A DNA stretch of 64,000 nucleotides from positions 96,320 through 160,319 of the forward strand of contig JAEZTJ010000009.1 of assembly GCA_023421505.1 (NCBI GenBank), in the 5' to 3' direction. The stretch's first letter is position 1. Every line of letters starts with the position of its first letter. Source of the DNA: Bacillota bacterium (lineage in GTDB: Bacteria; Bacillota; Clostridia; Lachnospirales; Lachnospiraceae). Below are positions 9,237 through 17,393 of this stretch, one piece after another. Below the pieces are notes generated by a model. The model saw nothing but the letters and a program-made list of their open reading frames with translations, ran no database searches and was not told the origin of the DNA. The position numbers and the translations under genes were made by a program.

Positions 9237-10022
9237 ATGAAAAGTAATAGAATTGAAATGGAAAGTGAAGCAATTATTTCTGCCGATGAGATTAAACTAA
9301 TACTAGATCAATATCGCATTGGTAAGAAACCGTTGGCAAAGCTGCTTGGTTGGGGGGAGACAACTATAATTCGTTATATGGAAGGTGATATACCGACCAA
9401 TGAATATTCCAATAAACTAAGGACAATATTAGATGATCCCGAATTTTATTATGATATGTTATGTAAGAAAAAAGAGTATCTTACGAACGTAGCTTTTAAA
9501 AAGAGCAAAAAAGCAGTTTTGACAAAAATTATGGCTTCCAATATTTATGCTGCAGCGTATTATGCTGTAAATAAGTGTGATACAGATATATGTGCAGGAT
9601 ATATACAATATATACTATATTATACGCAAGCATTTTCACTGGCCTTATATGATAAGGAGATGTATCAGGAGGAGTGCAGTGCAAGTAATGGCCATATGCC
9701 ATATAATAAAATTTATGAAAATATGAAGCGCTGTGGTATTCATTCTCTTGAGGGTGTTGAGGATTATCTTTCTGAGGAAGATACAGAATTAATCGATTCT
9801 GTAATGGATAGCCTTCTATGGTACGGGCCAAAAGCATTAAATGTTATGTTGGCATATGAAAAGTCTCAGATGAAAATATCCAGAGATAAGTATAATAATA
9901 GAATAATTTCTAAAGAGAGTCTTAAAACGTATTTTAAAGATATGTTGGAGCAGCAGCAAATCACAAGTATTAAGGATATTCATAAGTATATAGATCTGCT
10001 AATTACAGAAATTAGAGATTAA
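9237..10022 (+). CDS. HTH plus Panacea (SocA-like) domain protein, orphan antitoxin-like
   Basis: The N-terminal part (residues about 10-75) reads as an XRE-type helix-turn-helix: KKPLAKLLGWGETTIIRYMEG. The middle part, from about residue 90 to 205, matches the Panacea/DUF4065 pattern of SocA-like antitoxins: KIMASNIYAAAYYAVNK, then YIQYILYYTQAFSLALYDKE and a YNKIYENMKRCG segment. In known systems such proteins neutralise a toxin encoded next to them, or act as adaptors to proteases. Here the neighbours are a YtvI-like permease gene upstream and the convergent typA downstream, and no toxin-sized ORF is present. The start ATG follows GAGGAG. It may be a solitary regulator, or the toxin may have been lost or lie elsewhere. 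Confidence 0.72.
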   Translation: MKSNRIEMESEAIISADEIKLILDQYRIGKKPLAKLLGWGETTIIRYMEGDIPTNEYSNKLRTILDDPEFYYDMLCKKKEYLTNVAFKKSKKAVLTKIMASNIYAAAYYAVNKCDTDICAGYIQYILYYTQAFSLALYDKEMYQEECSASNGHMPYNKIYENMKRCGIHSLEGVEDYLSEEDTELIDSVMDSLLWYGPKALNVMLAYEKSQMKISRDKYNNRIISKESLKTYFKDMLEQQQITSIKDIHKYIDLLITEIRD

Positions 10023-10056
10023 TGATAAAATATTGAGTAAGAAATAAAATAAAACA

Positions 10057-10120
10057 AATGCGTCTGTACCATATTGTAATTAAATATTACATAGGAAGCA
10101 GACGCATTATTTAACTTAAG
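10057..10120. terminator. Bidirectional terminator
   Basis: Stem AATGCGTCTG (10057-10066) pairs with CAGACGCATT (10099-10108). On the minus strand it is followed by TTGTTTTATTTTA, so it best serves typA; it can also end the Panacea gene. Confidence 0.75.
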
Positions 10121-10141
10121 GAGCAGTGAAATAAAAAATCT

Positions 10142-11974
10142 CTAATTACTTTGTTTATTTCGTCTGTCTCTCATACGTAAAGTAGTATCTAGTATTTTCT
10201 TTCGAATACGAAGGCTGGTGGGAGTTACCTCCAGCAATTCATCGGTTTCAATAAATTCCAATGCCTGTTCAAGACTTAAAACTTTAGGAGGAGTAAGTCT
10301 TAGGGCTTCATCAGCACTGGAGGAACGGGTATTGGTAAGCTGCTTACGCTTGCATACATTCACTTCAATGTCCTCAGCTTTGGGATTCTGTCCAACTACC
10401 ATACCGGCATATACCTTAGTACCTGGTCCAATAAAAAGAATTCCTCTTTCCTGCGCATTATATAAGCCATAGGTAATACTTTCACCGGATTCAAAGGCAA
10501 TTAAGCTACCTGTTTTACGATACTGAATATCTCCTTTGTAGGGGCCGTAGCCATCAAACAAAGTATTGATAATACCGGTTCCCTTAGTATCAGTAAGGAA
10601 TTCACCACGATATCCAATAAGACCTCGGGCCGGTATGGAAAATTCAATTCGTGTGTGGCCATTGCCGGAAGTATGCATATTAATCATTTCACCCTTACGC
10701 TGACCTAATTTATCGATTACTGTTCCTGTAAATTCGTCAGGCACGTCAATCATCGCATGCTCCATGGGTTCTAACTTCTTACCATTTTCATCAGTTTTAT
10801 ATAAAACCTCTGCTTTACTTACAGAGAATTCATAACCCTCTCGACGCATGTTCTCTATTAATACGGAAAGGTGAAGCTCACCGCGTCCGGATACCTTAAA
10901 GCTTTCTGTGGTATCTGTCTCCTCTACCCGAAGGCTCACGTCAGTATTTAGCTCTCTCATTAGGCGTTCACGTAAATGGCGAGAAGTAACAAATTTACCT
11001 TCTTTACCTGCCAAAGGGCTATCATTAACATTAAAATATATTGCAATTGTTGGCTCTGATATCTTCTGAAAGGGTATGGCCTCTGGATTATCAGGAGAAC
11101 AAATTGTATCACCGATATGAATATCTGAAATACCGGAGATCGCAACGATGGAGCCAATCGTAGCCTCATCTACTTCCACTCTTTTTAGCCCATCAAATTC
11201 ATAAAGCTTACTAATCTTAACCTTTACATTCATATCAGGCTCATGTGCATTTACTAAAACAGCGTCCTGATTCACTTTAATGATACCATTATCAACCTTA
11301 CCAATACCAATACGGCCTACATACTCGTTATAATCAATCGTGCTGATTAAGACCTGAGTACTCGTATCCGGATCACCCTCGGGGGCTGGTATATATTGAA
11401 CAATCGTTTCAAAGAGAGGCACCATATCTACGGCTTCCTCCTCAATAGATAGACTTGCAATACCAGCTTTTGCTGAGGCAAATACAAAAGGACAGTCAAG
11501 CTGTTCATCATTTGCATCAAGCTCTAAGAATAATTCAAGAACCTCGTCTATCACTGCGGTAGGTCTTGCTTCAGGACGGTCAATCTTGTTTATACATACA
11601 ATTACCGGAAGAGACAATTCCAATGCCTTTTTTAGTACAAATTTTGTTTGCGGCATGGGACCTTCAAAGGCGTCAACGACAAGTATAACACCGTTAACCA
11701 TTTTTAATACTCGTTCTACTTCACCGCCAAAATCCGCATGTCCAGGGGTATCTATGATATTTATTTTGATTCCCTTATACTGAACGGCTGTATTCTTCGA
11801 CAAAATAGTGATACCACGTTCTCTTTCAATCGCATTGGAATCCATAACTCTTTCCATTACTGCCTGGTTGGATCGAAATACACCGCTCTGCTTAAGTAGT
11901 TCATCTACCAAGGTTGTTTTACCATGATCGACATGTGCAATAATGGCAATATTTCGAATATCCTCACGTTTCAT
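10142..11974 (-). CDS. typA: Ribosome-associated GTPase TypA/BipA
   Basis: This 610-residue translational GTPase begins with the G1 motif AHVDHGKTTL, then shows ERERGITI (switch), DTPGHADFGGE (G3) and NKIDRPEARP (G4). These are followed by the EF-G-like domains II, III and V and the BipA-specific C-terminal domain ending in basic residues. Length equals the family norm of about 605-615. TypA/BipA binds 70S ribosomes and influences 50S assembly and stress adaptation, mainly at low temperature. The start ATG follows AGAAGGGAATAAATA. The gene is monocistronic and divergent from the OB-fold protein gene upstream. Confidence 0.96.
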   Translation of the reverse strand: MKREDIRNIAIIAHVDHGKTTLVDELLKQSGVFRSNQAVMERVMDSNAIERERGITILSKNTAVQYKGIKINIIDTPGHADFGGEVERVLKMVNGVILVVDAFEGPMPQTKFVLKKALELSLPVIVCINKIDRPEARPTAVIDEVLELFLELDANDEQLDCPFVFASAKAGIASLSIEEEAVDMVPLFETIVQYIPAPEGDPDTSTQVLISTIDYNEYVGRIGIGKVDNGIIKVNQDAVLVNAHEPDMNVKVKISKLYEFDGLKRVEVDEATIGSIVAISGISDIHIGDTICSPDNPEAIPFQKISEPTIAIYFNVNDSPLAGKEGKFVTSRHLRERLMRELNTDVSLRVEETDTTESFKVSGRGELHLSVLIENMRREGYEFSVSKAEVLYKTDENGKKLEPMEHAMIDVPDEFTGTVIDKLGQRKGEMINMHTSGNGHTRIEFSIPARGLIGYRGEFLTDTKGTGIINTLFDGYGPYKGDIQYRKTGSLIAFESGESITYGLYNAQERGILFIGPGTKVYAGMVVGQNPKAEDIEVNVCKRKQLTNTRSSSADEALRLTPPKVLSLEQALEFIETDELLEVTPTSLRIRKKILDTTLRMRDRRNKQSN

Positions 11975-12428
11975 TATTTATTCCCTTCTTTCTTAAGACA
12001 TTTCTTCACAGAAACAATTTGTTACTCTTTTAGGGCCACGGCCACTTTATTTAAGATGCCTACCAAATGCATGCTGCATAATAAGACATGAAAATAACTG
12101 AATAGGAATATCGGTAAGTAAATTATACCCATATTTTTATAATAAATAGAGTAGTCTCAACAACTAAAACATTGTAGCAACTATATTAGGAAAAATCAAC
12201 TTATGTTTCGGAAAAATTAATAATAATTTTAATACTTCTTTGTATAAAATAACAAAAATTGGGAAAAGATATAATATATTTAATTTTTTACTTCTAAAAT
12301 ATGGAAAATGGCATATATTTTAATCATAGGTGAATCAAGCTGTTTTTGACTGAACAGATAAATTTACCCCACATTTTAGAGCAGATTGGCGTAATAATGA
12401 ACGCCGGGAAAGAAGGGAGAGGTACGAT
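11975..12428. other. Divergent intergenic region, no motif recognised
   Basis: About 450 AT-rich bases between typA and the OB-fold gene. It must carry both promoters, but I could not assign a convincing consensus pair or any RNA motif. Confidence 0.4.
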
Positions 12429-13061
12429 ATGACAGATAAAGTATTTGATAACAATCAAGTAAGTATTGCAGGAGAGGTAATCAGTGATTTTACGTTCAGC
12501 CATGATGTTTTTGGTGAAGGCTTCTATGTATTAGAGGTAGTGGTAAGTCGTTTGAGTAATTCCTATGACATGATTCCGGTAATGGTATCTGAACGACTCA
12601 TTGATGTAAAGCAGGATTATAAGGGTAAATTTGTGGAGGTATTAGGACAGTTTAGGTCTTATAACCGTCACGAAGAAAGTAAAAACAAATTAGTACTGTC
12701 TGTATTTGCAAGAGAAATTAAAATGGTAGATGAATTATCAGAGAACGCAAAGCCAAATCATATCTTTTTAGACGGCTTTGTATGCAAGCCTCCAATTTAC
12801 CGTAAAACTCCTCTGGGAAGAGAAATAGCCGATGTTCTACTTGCAGTTAACCGTCCCTACGGAAAATCTGATTATATACCCTGTATTTGCTGGGGAAGAA
12901 ATGCAAGATTTGCAGAAAGCTTTACCGTAGGCGGTCATGTACAGATATGGGGAAGAATTCAGAGCCGAGAATATCAGAAAAAGGTAAGCGATACGGATTT
13001 TGAAAAGCGCGTAGCTTATGAGGTATCGGTAAGCAAACTGGAATACTTAGAGGAGTATTAA
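12429..13061 (+). CDS. Tandem OB-fold single-stranded DNA-binding-like protein
   Basis: This 210-residue protein contains two OB-fold-like units. The first (about residues 8-100) begins NQVSIAGEVISDFTFS and contains FVEVLGQFRSYN. The second (about 108-205) begins NHIFLDGFVCKPPIYRKTPLGREIADVLLAVNR and contains YIPCICWGRNARFAESF, then VQIWGRIQSREYQ. The second unit carries the typical SSB core. There is no acidic C-terminal DDDIPF-type tail, so it is probably not the main replicative SSB. Proteins of this double-domain type are known in Lachnospiraceae without a settled role. The start is supported by GGGAGAGG upstream. Confidence 0.78.
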   Translation: MTDKVFDNNQVSIAGEVISDFTFSHDVFGEGFYVLEVVVSRLSNSYDMIPVMVSERLIDVKQDYKGKFVEVLGQFRSYNRHEESKNKLVLSVFAREIKMVDELSENAKPNHIFLDGFVCKPPIYRKTPLGREIADVLLAVNRPYGKSDYIPCICWGRNARFAESFTVGGHVQIWGRIQSREYQKKVSDTDFEKRVAYEVSVSKLEYLEEY

Positions 13062-13227
13062 TATAGGAAGAATTAGCTCATAGATTAAGGGGCTGAGTTT
13101 CATAGTATAATGCAAATAATTATTTGAATATAGATAATAACAATAGGGTGATTGTTAATAAATAATAAAAAGGTATAAAAAGTATTTTAATATAAAGAAT
13201 ATAAACATAAGGAAAATAGCATAAAAT

Positions 13228-13281
13228 AATCAGGTTTAATAAGAAAGAGTTGAATAAACTTTCTATTGAACCTGATTTTTG
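13228..13281 (+). terminator. Rho-independent terminator
   Basis: AATCAGGTT (13228-13236) pairs with AACCTGATT (13269-13277), with an inner stem AAGAAAG/CTTTCT, followed by TTTTT. It lies about 170 bases after the OB-fold protein gene. Confidence 0.75.
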
Positions 13282-13308
13282 CTAATCATAAGTACTATGT
13301 GTTCTTAA

Positions 13309-13459
13309 TAGATAATTGCGAAACTATATAGTTTTACTAATTGTATACACAACATATACTATTCCTTCGCTCCAACGCTCCTATGAGCTTAACTTCCGCT
13401 CCGGAATAGTATATGCTGTGTATACAATACTTACAATTACTGAGTTTCGCAATTGTCTA
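13309..13459. mobile_element. Family B MITE-like palindromic element, full copy
   Basis: The 151-bp element has imperfect terminal inverted repeats running TAGATAATTGCGAAACT at the left and AGTTTCGCAATTGTCTA at the right, and inverted similarity continues towards the centre (ATTGTATACACA versus TGTGTATACAAT). The centre reads ATTCCTTCGCTCCAACGCTC and GCTCCGGAAT. A 17-nt direct repeat, CTATGTGTTCTTAATAG, overlaps both ends (13295-13311 and 13457-13473). There is no credible coding sequence inside. A second full copy is at 63705-63872. Confidence 0.82.
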
Positions 13460-13542
13460 TGTGTTCTTAATAGTAAAAGGAAAACAGTAAAAGCACTATA
13501 ATAAAATTGAAATACATATATCAAATGAATAACTATTTCTAA

Positions 13543-13571
13543 GTGTGAATTATGCATTCAATAATTCACAT
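13543..13571. repeat. Isolated family A end hairpin
   Basis: GTGTGAATTATG, a short loop and AATAATTCACAT form an inverted repeat. The same hairpin borders the family A repeats at 31229-31259 and 38215-38241. Confidence 0.55.
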
Positions 13572-13578
13572 TAAACTC

Positions 13579-13607
13579 TTGACAACAAATATTACGGGTG
13601 ATAATAT
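13579..13607 (+). promoter_or_regulatory. Vegetative promoter of lysine riboswitch-dapAB transcript
   Basis: TTGACA (13579-13584) and TAATAT (13602-13607) are separated by 17 bases, about 35 bases ahead of the riboswitch aptamer. Confidence 0.8.
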
Positions 13608-13640
13608 GAAGATACGAATATTGTGCAAATAACATATTGC

Positions 13641-13807
13641 TTATGGTAGAGGTGCATTGTTTAAGAGTAACTGTTTGATATGTCAGGCATAGAAGAAAAC
13701 AGCGAAAGGAAACAGTGCCGAAGTGATAATAACCTGTTATTATTATTGCTGGGCATATGGTGAAGAACCATATGACTGTCATCATATTTTGATGGAGCGC
13801 TGCCTAA
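13641..13807 (+). promoter_or_regulatory. Lysine riboswitch (L box) aptamer
   Basis: The conserved L-box blocks occur in order: GTAGAGGTGC, AAGAGTA, GAAAAC, GGAAACAGTGCCGAAG, TTGCTGGG, a hairpin CATATGGTGAAGAACCATATG, GACTGTCATC, and GATGGAGCGCTGCC. The outer helix P1 pairs GGTAG (13645-13649) with CTGCC (13800-13804). Downstream, an alternative stem CTAAAGAAT/ATTCTTTAG (13804-13872) and a terminator form the expression platform. It sits in front of dapA, so lysine would stop synthesis of the diaminopimelate/lysine pathway enzymes. Confidence 0.95.
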
Positions 13808-13873
13808 AGAATATTTCATGGATAGAGTATAAGAATAGTATACTATTCTTTCATCTATCATACATTCTTTAGC

Positions 13874-13898
13874 GTCGACTCTTAGGTCGACTTTTTTT
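13874..13898 (+). terminator. Attenuator of the lysine riboswitch
   Basis: GTCGAC (13874-13879), a TCTTAG loop and GTCGAC (13886-13891) are followed by seven T. It lies 140 bases before the dapA start, so it can only act as a regulated leader terminator. Confidence 0.85.
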
Positions 13899-14038
13899 AC
13901 GCATTTTTATTAGTTATACCATTTCATTTGCAATTATTTTACACAAGGGTTCGTAGGTAACTGCATCTCCTATCAATTGAAAAACATTCATACGATAGGG
14001 TAATTTCTAACTGTAAATGAAAATAGGAGGATAAGAAT

Positions 14039-14929
14039 ATGTCAGTATTTAAAGGAGCAGGTGTTGCTTTAATCACACCATTTACGAAGAACAACGAAGT
14101 GGATTATGATAAGCTGGGAGAATTGATTGAATTTCATATTGCCGGAGGAACGGACAGTATCGTAATCTGTGGTACTACCGGTGAAGCATCGGCCATGACT
14201 CACGAGGAGCATCTGGAATGTGTTCGCTATACGGTAGAAAAAGTAGCGAAAAGAGTACCGGTTATAGCAGGTACCGGCTCAAACTGGACTGAGACAGCAG
14301 TTTATTTCTCAAAGGAGGCAGAAAGCTATGGGGCGGATGCACTCCTTGTGGTAACACCATATTATAATAAAGCAACCCAGAAGGGTTTAATTGCACATTT
14401 TACCACGATAGCAAATTCGGTGTCTATACCAATCATCTTATATAATGTACCGGGAAGAACCGGCTGTAATATTCAGCCTCAGACCGTAGCAGCCCTTGTA
14501 AAAAATGTAGAGAATATAGTAGGAATAAAGGAAGCAAGCGGCAATATAGCACAGGTGGCTGAAATTATGCAGCTGACAGAGGGTAAGATTGAAATGTATT
14601 CCGGGTGTGATGAGATGGTAGTTCCGATTTTATCGCTGGGCGGTATTGGTGTTATTTCTGTATTATCTAATATAATGCCGAAGGAAACACACGATATGGT
14701 TATGAAATTCCTGGAGGGAGATGTTGTTGGAAGCCGAGAGCTTCAGCTTAAGCTTCTTCCTTTAATTAATACCCTGTTCTGTGAGGTTAATCCAATTCCG
14801 GTAAAAAAAGCGGCTAATTTAATGGGCTTTGAGGTTGGCAATCTTAGATTGCCACTTACAGAATTAGAGCCTGCGAATGCCGAACGTTTATTAAAAGAAA
14901 TGAATGCAGTAGGAATTAAGACGATATAA
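14039..14929 (+). CDS. dapA: 4-hydroxy-tetrahydrodipicolinate synthase
   Basis: This 296-residue cytoplasmic TIM-barrel enzyme condenses pyruvate with aspartate semialdehyde, the first committed step to diaminopimelate and lysine. Visible family signatures are GTTGEASAMTHEEH near the N-terminus, the tyrosine-bearing YNVPGRTGCN, and the Schiff-base lysine in GIKEASGNI (about residue 161). Length is normal. The start follows AGGAGG. It is the first gene after the lysine riboswitch and is followed 47 bases later by dapB, forming a two-gene operon. Diaminopimelate also feeds cell-wall synthesis, and the pathway intermediate is the precursor of spore dipicolinate. Confidence 0.97.
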   Translation: MSVFKGAGVALITPFTKNNEVDYDKLGELIEFHIAGGTDSIVICGTTGEASAMTHEEHLECVRYTVEKVAKRVPVIAGTGSNWTETAVYFSKEAESYGADALLVVTPYYNKATQKGLIAHFTTIANSVSIPIILYNVPGRTGCNIQPQTVAALVKNVENIVGIKEASGNIAQVAEIMQLTEGKIEMYSGCDEMVVPILSLGGIGVISVLSNIMPKETHDMVMKFLEGDVVGSRELQLKLLPLINTLFCEVNPIPVKKAANLMGFEVGNLRLPLTELEPANAERLLKEMNAVGIKTI

Positions 14930-14976
14930 TAACTTATACGAAGGAAAATATGTTACCGTAGGTTAGGAGGAAGCTT

Positions 14977-15732
14977 ATGACAAATATCATTTTACGTGGG
15001 TGTAACGGTAAAATGGGGCAAGTAATAACAGACATAGTAGAAGCGGATGAGAAGGCTGTCATTGTTGCTGGTATTGATCTCTATCAGAATCGGGTTAATA
15101 AATATCCGGTATATCAAAGCTTTACAAAGTGTAATGTAAAAGCGGATGTGATTATAGATTTTTCTTCACCGGATAATTTAGAGGAAATGCTTGATTTTGC
15201 CATCAATAGAGAGATTGGCATTATACTTTGCACAACAGGCTTTTCAAAAGAACAGCTTGCAAGGATAGAGGAAGCTTCCAAGAAAATTCCAGTTTTTAGA
15301 TCTGCTAATTTATCGATGGGTATAAACCTGATTACTAAGCTATTAAAGGAAGCTGCTGTAGTTCTCGCCGATGCAGGCTTTGACATTGAGATTGTAGAAA
15401 AGCATCATAATAAAAAAGTCGATGCGCCCTCTGGAACAGCTTTAGCACTTGCGGATGCCATGAATGAGGTATTAAATAATGAATATGAATATAAATATGA
15501 CAGAACCGCAGAACGTGTTCAAAGAAGCAAGAAGGAGATTGGAATATCAGCGGTGCGCGGTGGAACCATCGTTGGAGAGCATGAGGTGATATTTGCAGGA
15601 ACAGATGAGGTAATTGAGATTAAGCATACGGCTTACTCTAAGGCCATATTTGCAAAAGGTGCTGTTCAGGCAGCTAAATATCTACCGGGTAAACCAGCCG
15701 GCAAATATTGTATGAGTGATTTGATGGAATAA
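14977..15732 (+). CDS. dapB: 4-hydroxy-tetrahydrodipicolinate reductase
   Basis: This 251-residue enzyme reduces the DapA product with NAD(P)H. The N-terminal dinucleotide-binding motif is RGCNGKMGQ, and the catalytic/substrate-binding block is EIVEKHHNKKVDAPSGTAL around residues 130-150, both diagnostic of DapB. The C-terminal GGTIVGEHEV stretch is also conserved. The start follows AGGAGG. It is the second gene of the riboswitch-controlled operon and is followed directly by a terminator. The next pathway step is probably carried out by the DapL enzyme encoded at 52.3 kb. Confidence 0.97.
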   Translation: MTNIILRGCNGKMGQVITDIVEADEKAVIVAGIDLYQNRVNKYPVYQSFTKCNVKADVIIDFSSPDNLEEMLDFAINREIGIILCTTGFSKEQLARIEEASKKIPVFRSANLSMGINLITKLLKEAAVVLADAGFDIEIVEKHHNKKVDAPSGTALALADAMNEVLNNEYEYKYDRTAERVQRSKKEIGISAVRGGTIVGEHEVIFAGTDEVIEIKHTAYSKAIFAKGAVQAAKYLPGKPAGKYCMSDLME

Positions 15733-15742
15733 AAAAGATATA

Positions 15743-15798
15743 ACTCCGGGTAATGTGCGAACATGAGAAATATGTTGGCGGTGCCCGGAGTATTTTTA
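15743..15798 (+). terminator. Terminator of the dapAB operon
   Basis: ACTCCGGG (15743-15750) pairs with CCCGGAGT (15784-15791), followed by ATTTTTATA. Confidence 0.85.
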
Positions 15799-15852
15799 TA
15801 CTATTAAAAAGCCTTATTACCGTAATGAATAAAGTCATAACTTTCTATAGAA

Positions 15853-15900
15853 GACCATATTTGGCATCACTTTGTTATAAACAGTGTTTGTGCAAATTGC
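15853..15900 (-). repeat. Family C interspersed repeat, copy 1
   Basis: The block GGCATCAC, TTTGTTATAA and AGTGTTTGTGCAAATT is matched, in opposite orientation and with few changes, at 63918-63960. Weaker similarity extends on both sides. A short hairpin CACT/AGTG lies inside. It abuts a family A copy. Confidence 0.65.
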
Positions 15901-15939
15901 TGATAGCAAATTGTACATAAGCTTTAACATACTAACATA

Positions 15940-16050
15940 GCATGCCTGCCCTTTGAATTAGTTTGTGCCTTTTGGGCATAAATCCTGAAGAATAGCGCCT
16001 TTTGCTATTCGTTCAAAGGCTTGCATGCATTTTGCAAGACTATTCACACT
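15940..16050 (-). repeat. Family A interspersed repeat, inverted copy
   Basis: Read on the minus strand it has, in order, TGTGAATAGTCTTGCAAAA, GCATGCAAGCC, GAATAGCAAAAGGCGCTATTC, TTCAGGATTTATGCCC, and GGCACAAACTAATTCAAAGG. This is the same block order as at 31264-31433. The copy is degenerate in its central hairpin. Confidence 0.75.
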
Positions 16051-16361
16051 GCATATAATTTTTTTAATTTTGTGGATTTTGTTCACAAAATTTTCGTAAT
16101 CTTATAGTAATATAATCAAGAAAAATAGCTTTCATAAAGTTACATAAAATAAAATCATTTTCCGAAAATCAGATAAAGGCTGAATCAACATATTTATCAT
16201 AGAAGTAATTCTAGTTTAGCTACTATCGGTCTCGACTGCTCATCAGCCTTGTTAAAAGGGCTTTTTTTTGGTCATTTTTGGAAAGTGAAATAAAGCTTGT
16301 TTGAATGTATGAAACTAAAAGAGGGTAAATTCAAACTTAAAATGATAAGGAGGAATAGAAT
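16051..16361. other. Leader region of the ABC exporter operon
   Basis: About 310 AT-rich bases, otherwise featureless. At 16245-16269 AGCC and GGGCT can form a short stem with an eight-T run, a weak terminator or attenuator candidate about 90 bases before the operon's first gene. No known riboswitch pattern was recognised. Confidence 0.4.
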
Positions 16362-17393
16362 TTGATTGAGGTAAAGAATTTAGTTAAGCGTTACGGAAAT
16401 CAAACCGCTGTGAATGATTTGTCTTTTACCGTAGAGAAAGGACAGGTTCTTGGTTTTCTGGGTCCAAATGGAGCAGGTAAATCTACTACCATGAATATTA
16501 TAACCGGTTATATTTCTGCTACATCCGGATCTGTCAGTATCAATGGCTTGGATGTTTATGAAGAGCCGGAGGAAGTGAAGAAGTTAATAGGTTATTTACC
16601 GGAATTTCCACCGCTCTATCCAGATATGACAGTTAGGGAATATCTCGATTTTGTGGCTGATATTAAAAAGGTAAGCCGAAAAGAAAAACAAAAAATGATT
16701 GCTGATATCATGGATGCAACCAAAATAACACCGATGGCAGACCGCCTCATTAAACACTTATCAAAGGGTTATAAACAAAGAGTTGGGCTTGCTCAGGCAA
16801 TTATGGGATATCCGGAACTAATCATCCTCGATGAGCCTACCGTAGGGCTAGATCCCAAGCAAATTATTGAAATCAGGGATTTAATCAGGGAATTAAGTAA
16901 AAATCATACGGTCATCCTAAGCTCACATATCATGCAGGAGGTAAGTGCTGTATGTGATACCGTTATGATTATTGATAAGGGTAAATTGATTTTAAGTGAT
17001 AAACCTGAGAATTTGAGTTCTCATTTAGGGGCAACTGGTGCTATTAATATCACTGTAAAGGGCAGCAGTACTGAAGTTAAAGAGGAATTGCAAAAAATTG
17101 ATCGCATAACAAAACTGGAAGAGCATATAGAAACAAAGGAAGGTATCGTTAATCTTACTTTATATCATGGTGAGAAGGAAGACATTCGTGAGGAAGTATT
17201 CTTTGCTATGTGTAATATAAAGGCTCCTATCCTTGAGATGCAGACTGTAAAAATGAGTTTAGAGGATATCTTCTTAAAGGTTACCAATCAGGACGGTGGA
17301 AAAAGTATGAAATATGAGACCGAGCCTACTGTAAACCCGGATCATTCAAGTAGCGATACAGAGGAGGTAAATTCAGATGCTGGCGATTTATAA
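16362..17393 (+). CDS. ABC transporter ATPase, Gld/Nos type
   Basis: This 343-residue ATP-binding subunit has Walker A GPNGAGKST, the signature LSKGYKQRVGLAQA, Walker B LIILDEPTVGLD and the switch histidine in ILSSHIMQEV. The C-terminal 100 residues form a soluble extension typical of ATPases that pair with ABC-2 permeases. The start is a TTG preceded by AAGGAGG at 16348. Its 3' end overlaps the permease gene by 17 bases, so the two are translationally coupled. With the next three genes it forms a Gld-like export operon in which this protein powers transport at the cytoplasmic face. Confidence 0.9.
   Translation: MIEVKNLVKRYGNQTAVNDLSFTVEKGQVLGFLGPNGAGKSTTMNIITGYISATSGSVSINGLDVYEEPEEVKKLIGYLPEFPPLYPDMTVREYLDFVADIKKVSRKEKQKMIADIMDATKITPMADRLIKHLSKGYKQRVGLAQAIMGYPELIILDEPTVGLDPKQIIEIRDLIRELSKNHTVILSSHIMQEVSAVCDTVMIIDKGKLILSDKPENLSSHLGATGAINITVKGSSTEVKEELQKIDRITKLEEHIETKEGIVNLTLYHGEKEDIREEVFFAMCNIKAPILEMQTVKMSLEDIFLKVTNQDGGKSMKYETEPTVNPDHSSSDTEEVNSDAGDL

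Noticed and set aside
13316..13501. 61-residue ORF, plus strand
   Set aside because: It lies wholly inside and just beyond the palindromic family B element, has no ribosome site, and its sequence is explained by the inverted repeat.
13558..13861. Two overlapping ORFs of 66-75 residues on the minus strand
   Set aside because: They are antisense to the lysine riboswitch, whose conserved RNA blocks explain the sequence.
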